Assembly: GCF_000160035.2 (NCBI RefSeq)
Contig: NZ_KI535370.1
Coordinates: forward strand, 212,035 to 276,034
Length of the DNA stretch: 64,000 nt
Reading direction: 5' to 3'
Source: Catonella morbi ATCC 51271
Lineage (GTDB): Bacteria; Bacillota; Clostridia; Lachnospirales; Lachnospiraceae
Made by a program: the position numbers and the translations under genes
In this document: positions 1 through 8,042 of the stretch, one piece after another
Numbering within the stretch: the stretch's first letter is position 1
Layout: the number at the start of each line of letters is the position of its first letter
Notes under the pieces: generated by a model
What the model saw: only the letters and a program-made list of their open reading frames with translations
What the model was told of the DNA's origin: nothing
Database searches by the model: none

Positions 1-165
1 GGATTGTTCATAGGTAAACACTTTCCCGTGTACTTCATCCAAATCAATAATGATCTGGCATCTGCATCGAATTGTTTTGGATGTTTTGTTTTTTCGGATG
101 ACAGATTTTAAGATTTTTAATTCGTTATCCGTAAGTTCGATTTTATACTTTTTTGGTCTTGCCAT
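1..165 (-). CDS. IS630-family transposase, N-terminal part (cut by window edge)
   Basis: The first 55 codons are visible, beginning MARPKKYKIELTDNE; the gene continues beyond base 1. A basic MARPKKY-type start followed by a helical segment ending ...RCRCQIIIDLDE is typical of the N-terminal helix-turn-helix of IS630/Tc1-like transposases, which bind the element ends before DDE-type cut-and-paste transposition. The start is the ATG whose complement is at 163-165. Upstream (166-250) is AT-rich with a short dyad (GCCGTTT...AAACGGC), which may be part of the element end, but no terminal repeat pair can be assigned because the other end is outside. The DDE catalytic residues are not in view, so intactness cannot be judged. 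Confidence 0.6.
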   Translation of the reverse strand, partial: MARPKKYKIELTDNELKILKSVIRKNKTSKTIRCRCQIIIDLDEVHGKVFTYEQS

Positions 166-250
166 ATAAATCACCGCCGTTTCTTTTATTTTATCATAAA
201 ACGGCAAAAATAGCCAGAAGTATTTTGTTAAATATCAATATGTCAATACA

Positions 251-628
251 CTAGTTATACTTTATAGTCCAAGTTCCTGTCCAGCCTTTTGGTCCATACA
301 TAGTTGAGTTATTCCATGTTTTAACTTCATAGAAAGTGATTCCTTGGCTCATATATTGAATAAGCAACACCCCTTTAGTATATTTCTTTGTTCTGCCATT
401 ATATCCTCCAACAGTCCTAATATCCTTTTTCACAGCTGTTTTAAAATCAGTTAACTGAAAGAGCCTTATAAGGTTTAATTCATTTTCTCCGGTTTCATAT
501 CTTTCATAAGCAGCTTCACTGCATATTCCTTCATAAACTACACTGCTTTCAATTCCCAGTGTTTCTCTTATATTTTTGAGTATATAATTTGGATTATCTG
601 TAAATTTACATTTTTGTATACTCCTCAT
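251..628 (-). CDS. Small hypothetical protein, possible helix-turn-helix remnant
   Basis: A 125-residue open frame that I do not recognise as a whole. Residues ~15-50 (IRETLGIESSVVYEGICS then AAYERYETGENEL) resemble the XRE-type HTH that opens many Lachnospiraceae TPR regulators (the pattern ...EGICS..T.SRYE.G). The second half, rich in Tyr, Lys, Gly and Trp, does not look like the usual TPR continuation. One reading is a regulator gene broken by rearrangement next to the IS630 element and joined to unrelated sequence. The start is weakly supported: the preceding sequence (GGGGGTATAAGT) is a poor ribosome site. No signal peptide or membrane segment is seen. Confidence 0.4.
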   Translation of the reverse strand: MRSIQKCKFTDNPNYILKNIRETLGIESSVVYEGICSEAAYERYETGENELNLIRLFQLTDFKTAVKKDIRTVGGYNGRTKKYTKGVLLIQYMSQGITFYEVKTWNNSTMYGPKGWTGTWTIKYN

Positions 629-670
629 ACTTATACCCCCGGTAATAGAAATGAGATGGCTCTTTTGTTA

Positions 671-1309
671 TTACAAGCCACCGTTTCCCCCTTTTATACA
701 TCCCATAAGACATTCTTTTAGCAGACTGCTGTCAGCGGTATCATAAAAATGTAAAAGTGCTTCATTAAAGCTTAAAGCTTCCTTCTTTCCTATGGTCAGT
801 ACTCCTTTACCCTCACTTATCAGTATTTTGCTTGCTACTATCGTTGAAGTCCTCTTATTTCCATCCCAGAAAAGCTGTCCTCTTACCGAACAGCAAAAAT
901 ATTCTATCGCCCTTTCATAGATATCCGGAATATTATTTATTTCTTCTATTCTCTTTTCTACTTCGGCTTTATCGGGAACCGGCGGGAGATAATCCGTTCC
1001 TCCTACACCTATGGTGCCGCTTCTAAGCACTCCCCATTCTAAGCTTTCATTTCTGGAGACCAGGCTGTTTATCTTACATATATATTCTAATGTAAGTGGC
1101 TCATCAAGGGTATCTAACATAAATTTCCATGCATCTCTTAAGTTTAATACTGTCTGAATGTCAGATACCGGTACATTATTTACTATCGCACCATCGATAA
1201 TGGCCTGCGTCTGTGGAAATGTAACATTTACACCCTCGATGTAAGCAGTATTAAAAACCAGCTCTGCAAACAGCTTTTTCGCTAAAAAAATATTAGCCTT
1301 TTTATCCAT
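671..1309 (-). CDS. Fic/DOC-fold protein with substituted catalytic histidine
   Basis: About 212 residues. Fic proteins normally transfer AMP (or another phosphate-containing group) to a target hydroxyl, using the loop HxFxDGN(G/K)R. Here the loop reads QLFWDGNKRTS: the phosphate-binding GNKR part is kept, but Gln sits where the catalytic His should be. Near the N-terminus TAYIEG (residues ~21-26) fits the (S/T)xxxE(G/N) inhibitory helix, so the overall architecture is a self-inhibited Fic with the inhibitory helix before the core. Two ATGs are available; the one at 1309 lies 6 nt after an AGGAG site, whereas the one at 1315 directly abuts it. No obvious antitoxin partner is adjacent. Whether it retains transferase activity or has become a binding protein is open. 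Confidence 0.75.
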   Translation of the reverse strand: MDKKANIFLAKKLFAELVFNTAYIEGVNVTFPQTQAIIDGAIVNNVPVSDIQTVLNLRDAWKFMLDTLDEPLTLEYICKINSLVSRNESLEWGVLRSGTIGVGGTDYLPPVPDKAEVEKRIEEINNIPDIYERAIEYFCCSVRGQLFWDGNKRTSTIVASKILISEGKGVLTIGKKEALSFNEALLHFYDTADSSLLKECLMGCIKGGNGGL

Positions 1310-1394
1310 ATTCATCTCCTAATTTTCTTTACTCTTTCATATCTTTAATATATCAGATTTTATTTTTCTGCAATTATCCTGTCTTCATTGTAAA

Positions 1395-2012
1395 CTAAGC
1401 TTTATGCACCTTCAATCCTTTAAATACTCCCACCAAATACTCTGCCAAAGGCTTCTGTGCCTCTACTGTCATATGGATTCCATCCTTCCCTACAGGTAAA
1501 TCAAGACTTCCGGCATCCGCAAAATACAAGTCCTCTTCCTTAGCCACCTCCTCTAAAGCCTTAGATAATCCTCCATCTAAAGTACTGAATTTCTCATAAT
1601 ACCGATCCCCTGTAAAGTCAAGTTTAGGCGGAGCTATAAGCAATATTCTTGTTTTTCCGCTACTGTAGACTTCTTTTTCAAGCAGCTTGTTTATTAAATC
1701 TCTCATCCTGTCTGCTACCCTCTTAGAATCAGGCTTGCTATGGCTTAGATAATCATTGGTGCCAAGCATAATAGCTAATAAATCTATTTCACCTGCATTC
1801 TCAAGTATTTTCTCAAACTCCTCAATTTCAAATTCCATAGAGGGTATACATCTTCCTACCTTTGCCTCTACTACAAACTCCCATTCATCTTTCAGGCTTT
1901 CCTGTAAAATCCCTGTAAATCTTACATTTTCAGGATACCTTGCCCCACTGTGTCCTCCTGCAATATCCACTCCGTAAGTATTTGAGTCCCCATAAAATAA
2001 ACATTTTTTCAT
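1395..2012 (-). CDS. SGNH/GDSL-family hydrolase
   Basis: A 205-residue SGNH hydrolase of the small cytosolic esterase type. The nucleophile Ser is in FYGDSNTYG close to the N-terminus (block I), the oxyanion Asn in MLGTNDYLSHS (block III), and the Asp/His pair in GKDGIHMT near the C-terminus (block V). These are the four defining SGNH elements. Members deacylate or deacetylate esters; the substrate cannot be inferred here. The ATG at 2012 is preceded by GGAGGAAAGT, which favours it over a start 4 codons upstream. There is no signal peptide, so it should act in the cytoplasm. It stands alone between the Fic gene and the inverted-repeat unit at 2035-2327. Confidence 0.85.
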   Translation of the reverse strand: MKKCLFYGDSNTYGVDIAGGHSGARYPENVRFTGILQESLKDEWEFVVEAKVGRCIPSMEFEIEEFEKILENAGEIDLLAIMLGTNDYLSHSKPDSKRVADRMRDLINKLLEKEVYSSGKTRILLIAPPKLDFTGDRYYEKFSTLDGGLSKALEEVAKEEDLYFADAGSLDLPVGKDGIHMTVEAQKPLAEYLVGVFKGLKVHKA

Positions 2013-2034
2013 ACTTTCCTCCATAAATAAAATT

Positions 2035-2327
2035 ATCCCAAATTATTCATGTCATAATCATAGACCTGTTAATCCATGTGATATATTCGCAGGAAACATT
2101 TACGTTCTATAACTATGTTAGGTTTTCCAAACACCCGTAAAATATTATGATACAAGTATCAAAAGATATGAGTAAGTAGCCATTTTTTCAAAAAAAGAGC
2201 GGATTACCAATATTTTTGTAAGGACCCTGAGAAGTGAAGCCGTAGCAATCCTGTATCAATGGGTATCAAATACTTTTGACACCCACATCATAATATTTTA
2301 CCAAATGTTTCATGAATAATTTGGGAT
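2035..2327. repeat. 293-bp unit bounded by perfect 17-bp inverted repeats
   Basis: ATCCCAAATTATTCATG at 2035-2051 is repeated exactly in reverse complement at 2311-2327. Inside lies a second inverted pair: GTAAAATATTATGAT followed 7 nt later by TCAAAAG at 2137-2165, and its complement at 2273-2301. No open frame of note occupies the unit. It fills the 325-nt gap between the 3' end of the sel operon and the SGNH gene. Size and terminal repeats suggest a MITE-like non-autonomous element, but no target duplication was recognised and no second copy occurs in the window. Confidence 0.55.
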
Positions 2328-2337
2328 TATATCCGTA

Positions 2338-3258
2338 CTATAGTTCTTTAATATTTACTTTGTAAAGTTTTGCAACTATTCCCATGATATCCTTACATCC
2401 ATCAGATATCTTGTTTTTCTTTTCTGTTACCATGTAAAGCTTTCTGTAGCCGCCATCTTTACTGAGCTTAAATTCAAGAAGTTCCCCTCTATCTATCTCT
2501 CCTGTTACGGCAAGTCTTGACATCATAGCTATTCCAAGTCCGTTTATGACTGAATTTACCACTGTTACTGTCTTTCCGAAAGTAGCACTTATCTTAAGCT
2601 CATTTTGTGATATCCCATGGCTCTCAAGGAGTTTCACGGCCTCTCTCCTTGTACCCGAACCGCTTTCCCTCATAATGAAGTCTTCATTTTTTATCCAGTC
2701 AAGATTGGTTGCTGTTTCTTTTATCTTCCTGTATTTTTCGGAATTCTCAGTAACCAGGATAAGTTCATCATCATAAAAAGGTATGAAATTACACTTGTTT
2801 GTACTAATCTCTGTTCCCGCAAGCCCTATATCTGCCATATGATTGGTAATATCCTCTACCACACCCTCACTGTCAGTTTCTCTTACCTTAAAATCAACCT
2901 CAGGAAATTTCTTCTTAAAAGCTGACAGAATCTCAGGTACAAGAAACTGTCCCGGTATGGAAGATGTTGAAATAACCACCTGTCTTAATTTATTCTCATC
3001 TTCTTCAACAGAAAATGAACTCTGTATTTTATCTGCAAGTTCAAGCATTTCTTTCGCATAAAGATATATGCTGTCACCCTCTTCCGAGAGCTGAACTTCC
3101 TTTGTGGTTCTGTCAAAGAGCCTTGCTCCAAGCTCTTCCTCCAGATTGTTAATATATGCACTCACAGTAGGCTGCGTAATAAACAGTTCCTTAGCTGCGA
3201 GTGTAAAGCTTTTATTATTTGCAATTCTTACAAATGCTTCCAACTGTTTTAATGTCAT
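2338..3258 (-). CDS. LysR-family regulator linked to selenium metabolism
   Basis: A 306-residue LysR-type transcriptional regulator: N-terminal winged HTH (residues 1-60, FTLAAKELFITQPTVSAYI) and a C-terminal periplasmic-binding-like effector domain. Its start ATG shares one base with the selB stop (TAATG), so it is translationally coupled to selB and is the last gene of selD-selA-selB-lysR. A family of LysR regulators encoded beside selenium genes is known in Clostridia, and the position fits it. Candidate operators are the dyad just before selD (7703-7720) and a related dyad before yedF (33330-33344). The co-inducer (a selenium or sulfur species) is unknown. Activator versus repressor cannot be decided from sequence. 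Confidence 0.85.
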   Translation of the reverse strand: MTLKQLEAFVRIANNKSFTLAAKELFITQPTVSAYINNLEEELGARLFDRTTKEVQLSEEGDSIYLYAKEMLELADKIQSSFSVEEDENKLRQVVISTSSIPGQFLVPEILSAFKKKFPEVDFKVRETDSEGVVEDITNHMADIGLAGTEISTNKCNFIPFYDDELILVTENSEKYRKIKETATNLDWIKNEDFIMRESGSGTRREAVKLLESHGISQNELKISATFGKTVTVVNSVINGLGIAMMSRLAVTGEIDRGELLEFKLSKDGGYRKLYMVTEKKNKISDGCKDIMGIVAKLYKVNIKEL

Positions 3259-5177
3259 TAGTACGCCACCCTTTCTGTTTCTGCACCAACCTTCTTTGTT
3301 ACCTTGATAACATCCATATATTCTATTATCGGCTTAGCACATTTTCTGCTTGTTTCAAACATTTCTCTTACTTCTGAAATAGTAATAATTTCATTAGTTT
3401 TAAAATGTTCCCTCACTTTTTCTTCCGCCACATCCATAAAGTGTTTCATAGTGTACATTTCAAGTTCGATTCCAACTTTAACAGCTTTTCCTTCATCCAT
3501 CATCACTCTGAGTACATCCATAACCACTTCATCAGGATACTTCTTCTTATCTATTTCCGAAAATCTAAGAAAGGCATATCCTGCAGTTTCAAAAGTATCC
3601 GTAAGCAGCTTTTCTATAGAAAGGTAGGTCTCATCCTTGTTTATTTCATAACCCGGCAGGCAGACATACTCATTTCTTACCTCAATTAAGTTCTCTGATA
3701 TGAGTTTATTCATGCATTCTTCAAATACATTCATCTTCACCTTCTTCATATATGTAGAATGTATTTCCGCCTTCTTTATACCTGCCCTGTATGGGTATTT
3801 CTCATAGAACTTCTTCAAATCCCTTGTAATTTCCTGAGAAACTATGAAGGCATTGTCCCTATGCCAGTAAAATATGTCTTTATTCTTAGGAAATTCAAAT
3901 ATTACTCCCGAATCTCTCAGCTCGTCTAAATAAGGGCGAAGTTCTTCCGCAGAATGAGACATATTCTTTGCAAGGTCTTTAAGAGTAATTAAATCTTCAG
4001 TCTCTGCCCTTATATTCAACTCACATACATCCGCAAGTGAGCCTGATTCTTTTTTAAGCAGTTCTTCTATTGCATCTTCACTAAAACGTTTCTTCTTGCG
4101 TGGATTTGGCTCTAAGACCACGCCTCCGCCTATAGTCTCAAGCGGACTATAGAAACGCACAATAAATCTGTCCCCCCTCTTTGTGGCAAGTTCTTCTTCC
4201 AATAAAAGTTCGGCAAGTCCCGTATCTCCCGGTTCAAGTTCATCTTTATCAAGAAGAATTGCCCTGCAGAGTATTTCACTTGTACCTGTGAAAAGATGCA
4301 GTCTGTCTCTGTTTTTAATATTCCTTTTAGAATCCTTAAGCACTGTCAGTTTAACATCCATAAGACGTGAATTTTCCATGCTTCCAATCGGAGCAATCAC
4401 ACAGCCTCTGTGAATCTCATCCTTATGAATATTAGAAAGATTTAATGCCACACGCTGACCCGCTTCACATTTTTCCTGATTTGTCTCATGCACCTGAATG
4501 GTTCTGATTTTACATTCCTTGCCTACAGGAAAGACTTCCAACACATCGTTCTTGCTTATAGAGCCTGAAAGAAGAGTTCCTGTAACTACGGTTCCAAAAC
4601 CCGGCATAGAAAATACACGATCAACAGGAAGTCGTGGTATGCTGTTTACATCCTTTTCCGGCACATCGTCTTTTACCATCTTTAATATAAGTTCTTTAAG
4701 CTCTTCTATTCCTTCTCCTGTCATAGCCGATACCTTGGCTACAGGAGCGCCTTCCATGATGGTTCCCTTTAGTTCTTCCTTTACATCCTCTTCCATCATA
4801 CTAAGCCATTCTTCATCAACCGTATCGCATTTATTTAACACCAATATAGTTTTTTCTATTCCAAGAAGTCCTAAAATATCAAGATGTTCCTTAGTCTGTG
4901 GCATTATTCCTTCATCAGCCGCCACTACCATAAGCACAAGATCCATACCAACAACTCCCGCAACCATGTTGTTGATGAATTTCTCATGTCCCGGTACATC
5001 TATAATACCGCATCTGGTATGGTCTTTAAGGTCAAACCAGGTAAAGCCGAGCTCTATAGTTATTCCGCGTTTCTGTTCTTCTTTCAGCCTGTCGGTATTT
5101 CTTCCCGTAAGCGCATGTATAAGTGTAGTCTTTCCATGGTCAATATGTCCTGCTGTTCCGATAATAATGTGTTTCAT
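3258..5177 (-). CDS. selB: Selenocysteine-specific elongation factor SelB
   Basis: A 639-residue translation GTPase that carries Sec-tRNA to the ribosome at UGA codons followed by a recoding hairpin. The G domain shows GTAGHIDHGKTT (P-loop, residues ~7-18), DVPGHE (G3) and NKCD (G4). Domains II/III follow, then about 250 residues of winged-helix repeats that bind the SECIS RNA. The ATG at 5177 overlaps the last base of the selA stop codon; a GTG two codons upstream is an alternative. Length matches bacterial SelB. The stop overlaps the lysR start. Its mRNA clients in this window are grdA, grdB, grdH and selD. Confidence 0.97.
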   Translation of the reverse strand: MKHIIIGTAGHIDHGKTTLIHALTGRNTDRLKEEQKRGITIELGFTWFDLKDHTRCGIIDVPGHEKFINNMVAGVVGMDLVLMVVAADEGIMPQTKEHLDILGLLGIEKTILVLNKCDTVDEEWLSMMEEDVKEELKGTIMEGAPVAKVSAMTGEGIEELKELILKMVKDDVPEKDVNSIPRLPVDRVFSMPGFGTVVTGTLLSGSISKNDVLEVFPVGKECKIRTIQVHETNQEKCEAGQRVALNLSNIHKDEIHRGCVIAPIGSMENSRLMDVKLTVLKDSKRNIKNRDRLHLFTGTSEILCRAILLDKDELEPGDTGLAELLLEEELATKRGDRFIVRFYSPLETIGGGVVLEPNPRKKKRFSEDAIEELLKKESGSLADVCELNIRAETEDLITLKDLAKNMSHSAEELRPYLDELRDSGVIFEFPKNKDIFYWHRDNAFIVSQEITRDLKKFYEKYPYRAGIKKAEIHSTYMKKVKMNVFEECMNKLISENLIEVRNEYVCLPGYEINKDETYLSIEKLLTDTFETAGYAFLRFSEIDKKKYPDEVVMDVLRVMMDEGKAVKVGIELEMYTMKHFMDVAEEKVREHFKTNEIITISEVREMFETSRKCAKPIIEYMDVIKVTKKVGAETERVAY

Positions 5178-6571
5178 CAGCACACACCCCCAAACAGACT
5201 GCCAATAGTATCAAAATCTTCATCAGAGAGGGTGCGTACATCCATCCATATTGCATCCTCTGCTGTTCTTGCAACTATTGCAGGTTCAAAGCCATGCATC
5301 ATTTCTTCTAATGCGCTGACACTTATATTATTAGGTTTAATAACTACGGATACACTTTTGATTCTTTCAAGAGGCAGAGAACCTCCGCCCACCTGAGACT
5401 CGCAGTCACCAATAGTTATTTCTGTATTTTTACATTTATCTTTGAGTATTTCAGCTAATTTTTCAGCCCTTTCCTTAACAGATTCATAGCTTTCACTAAT
5501 CATCTTAAGCACAGGAATTTCAGTTATAGCCTTCTCTTCATTTAAATATGAAAGTAATACCAGTTCAAGTGCGGTTACTGTGAACTTATCCACCCTAAGT
5601 GCACGTGTGAGCTGATTTTTCTTCATCATATTGATATATTTTTTCTTACCTATTATAATACCTGCCTGTGGTCCGCCAAGCAGCTTATCTCCGCTAAAAC
5701 ATACCACATCCACTCCCGCATCGATAGCTTCCTGAACCGTAGGCTCATGTGTAAGCCCAAACTTAGCCAGGTCGATAAGCACACCGCTTCCCAAATCTTC
5801 AATAATAGGGATTTCTGTTTTCTCCGACAAAGGTTTTAATTCTTTAGCAAGCACGCTTTCTGTAAATCCTACTATATTGTAGTTACTTGTGTGCACCTTA
5901 AGGAAAGCCTTAGTATCTTCAGTAATTGCATCTTCATAGTCAGAAAAATGTGTTTTGTTGGTTGTACCTACTTCAACCAGTTTAGCACCGCTTTGCTCCA
6001 TAACATCTGGTATTCTGAACTTTCCGCCTATTTCTATCAGCTCACCTCTGGATACTATTACTTCTCCGCCCTTTGCGATAGTGCTGAGAATGAGCATAAC
6101 CGCAGCCGCATTGTTATTTACCACCATAGCTGCTTCTGCCCCTGTTATCCTACATAAAAGCTTTTCAAAATGAGAATAACGTTCTCCTCTTTTGCCTGAT
6201 TCAAGATTATACTCAAGATTTGAATAGCCGCAAACTATATCCGCAAGTATTTCTGCCTGAGTTCTTGTTATCGGAGCTCGGCCAAGATTGGTATGAAGTA
6301 TTGTTCCTGTGCCATTAATTACTTTTCTTACTTTAGGTTTAAAAAGATTTGTCGCGGCCTTAACTATAGATTTTATAAGATTATCTATTTTTGACTGTAA
6401 TTCTGTTTCATTATCCGATTCAGCGATCAAAAGGCGGAGTTTATCTGTCTCCTCCCTTATTATATCCATCACTATTTCATGTCCGTAATTTGAAATTAAC
6501 TCTTTGATTTCATCCTTTTCAAGGAGTATATCCACCTTCGGTATACTCCTATACAATAAATTCTTGTCCAT
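5177..6571 (-). CDS. selA: L-seryl-tRNA(Sec) selenium transferase SelA
   Basis: A 464-residue PLP enzyme that converts seryl-tRNA(Sec) to selenocysteyl-tRNA(Sec) using selenophosphate from SelD. The PLP lysine is in CFSGDKLLGGPQAG, the family signature, and the N-terminal tRNA-binding segment (IPKVDILLEKDEI) is present. The ATG at 6571 is chosen over an ORF start 13 codons earlier because it follows AGGAGGGAAAA at good spacing; this also gives the usual family length. The gene lies 60 nt after selD and its stop overlaps the selB start by one base, indicating tight co-expression. SelA is a homodecamer in characterised bacteria. Confidence 0.97.
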   Translation of the reverse strand: MDKNLLYRSIPKVDILLEKDEIKELISNYGHEIVMDIIREETDKLRLLIAESDNETELQSKIDNLIKSIVKAATNLFKPKVRKVINGTGTILHTNLGRAPITRTQAEILADIVCGYSNLEYNLESGKRGERYSHFEKLLCRITGAEAAMVVNNNAAAVMLILSTIAKGGEVIVSRGELIEIGGKFRIPDVMEQSGAKLVEVGTTNKTHFSDYEDAITEDTKAFLKVHTSNYNIVGFTESVLAKELKPLSEKTEIPIIEDLGSGVLIDLAKFGLTHEPTVQEAIDAGVDVVCFSGDKLLGGPQAGIIIGKKKYINMMKKNQLTRALRVDKFTVTALELVLLSYLNEEKAITEIPVLKMISESYESVKERAEKLAEILKDKCKNTEITIGDCESQVGGGSLPLERIKSVSVVIKPNNISVSALEEMMHGFEPAIVARTAEDAIWMDVRTLSDEDFDTIGSLFGGVC

Positions 6572-6631
6572 TTTTCCCTCCTGTGCAGAAAATCCGCCCA
6601 AATCCGACAATTTTCTGCCAGAATCGGGGAA

Positions 6632-7678
6632 TTATCTTACATATATTAGTTTTTCTTTCTTAGGTACAACCTGTCCGATTACAGCTACTTTGGTAGCCAG
6701 CCCTGATTCTCTCAATGCTTTTATGATATCATCACCATATTTGGCCTCTACAGCATACATAAGACCACCTGAAGTCTGAGGATCAAAAAGCAAGTCTGCA
6801 AATACCTCTTTGACACCTGTAACATCAACTTTAGAGCCGAAATATTCTTTATTCTTATAGGCTCCGGCAGGTATCATGCCCATTTCAGCCAAATCTCTTG
6901 CATCTGTTACATAAGGTATCTTATCGGCAAATATTTCAAAAGAGACTCCGCTTGGTTCAGCCATCTCTATACTATGTCCCAAAAGTCCGAAGCCTGTTAT
7001 ATCCGTGCAGGCATGTACAGGGAAGGCATCCATAACCTCCTTGGGCTTGCGGTTAAGGGTAGTCATAACTTTAACAGCTTCATCAACCGCTATTTTAGAA
7101 GCCATATCCACCTTTGCAGCAGTACTTACCAGTCCTGTACCAATCTGCTTGGTAATTATAAGAATATCCCCTTCTTTGGCTCCATAGTTTTTCTGTATTT
7201 TTTCAGGATGAACGAAGCCTGTTACACTTAAGCCATATAGAGGCACATCATTTTGAATAGAATGCCCTCCTATCAAAAGTGCATCAGACTCTGCTACCTT
7301 ATCTGCTCCACCCTTCATAATATCCCCAAGAATACCGGAATCTAAGCAGTTCGGAAATGCAACTATATTCATAGCTACCTTAGCAGTTCCACCCATAGCA
7401 TATATATCACTTAAAGCATTTGCTGCAGCTATCTGTCCAAATAAATACGGATCATCTACTACAGGAGTGAAGAAATCAAGTGTCTGTATAATAGCCACTT
7501 CATCGCTTACCTTATACACAGCAGCATCATCTGAGGTATCAAGACCTACTAACAGGTTTTCATCTTTTTTTAACTTTGGCAGCTTGCCCATAACCTGAGC
7601 AAGGGTTTCCGGACCTATTTTTGCCGCTCACCCGGAAGCCTTGGTTAAAGATGTTAATTTTACATTTTCTTTACTCAT
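6632..7678 (-). CDS. selD: Selenophosphate synthetase SelD, itself a selenoprotein (Sec17)
   Basis: SelD makes selenophosphate from selenide and ATP, the Se donor for SelA. The full frame is 348 residues with an in-frame TGA (complement at 7628-7630) at codon 17: the N-terminus reads ...LTKASG-U-AAKIGPETL, where U takes the place of the active-site Cys of the usual GCxxK loop. Simple ORF calling starts the gene after this codon. The ATG at 7678 follows AGGAGGTAGC. A short stem (TTCCGG/CCGGAA, 7607-7637) surrounds the TGA. Downstream motifs (LVGLDTSDDAAVY, GGHSI, TDITGFGLLGH, DPQTSGGL) are canonical. It is the first gene of selD-selA-selB-lysR; an IS110 element lies just upstream. Confidence 0.96.
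7607..7637 (-). promoter_or_regulatory. Candidate SECIS stem of selD
   Basis: On the coding strand TTCCGG pairs with CCGGAA 19 nt later; the UGA (7628-7630) lies just inside the 5' arm. Bacterial SECIS hairpins include or directly follow the UGA, so position fits; the long AT-rich loop was not folded computationally. Confidence 0.5.
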
Positions 7679-7702
7679 GCTACCTCCTAGTATAATAATG
7701 GT

Positions 7703-7720
7703 ATAGTCAATCAAGACTAT
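7703..7720. promoter_or_regulatory. Dyad ATAGTC-N6-GACTAT upstream of selD (candidate LysR operator)
   Basis: A perfect 6-6-6 inverted repeat lies 25-42 nt before the selD start codon. It has LysR-type ATAG-N10-CTAT geometry. On the minus strand it overlaps a weak possible promoter (TTGTTA, 17 nt, GACTAT). A related dyad stands upstream of yedF. The regulator is inferred to be the operon's own LysR gene. Confidence 0.5.
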
Positions 7721-7744
7721 TTGATTAACAAATTTCTATATGTA

Positions 7745-8040
7745 TAACAGAAGAAGGCATTCTACCTTCATCAGATGTTATCATAAATTTTATCTTGCCT
7801 GATGGCTTCCGATAGACATAAGACAAAACATAAGGTATTATCTCTTAGGATAGGACAAAGAATGGCTACCTCCTTGGGATGCTGAACTGTCAGCATATAC
7901 CTGTAGTAAAGTCAATTAGTCCATTCGACAGGGTTTTATGTTTTAGCTGGTTGGGAGCCTTTAAGGCTATACCTGAATAACACGCTAGGTTGTGTACCTG
8001 CCGTATTGGAAATGGATTCCTATCAGAAAGGAGCTTGTAC
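7745..8040 (+). ncRNA. Candidate IS110 bridge (seeker) RNA region in the left end
   Basis: Recently characterised IS110 elements encode a structured RNA in the non-coding end next to the recombinase, which pairs with donor and target DNA. Upstream of this transposase I see successive short hairpins: GAAGG/CCTTC near 7755-7772, ATGCTGA-ACTG-TCAGCAT at 7879-7896, and AGCCTT-T-AAGGCT at 7956-7968, with no plausible protein. Transcript limits, guide loops and function are inferred from the family, not shown by sequence alone. Confidence 0.45.
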
Positions 8041-8042
8041 TT

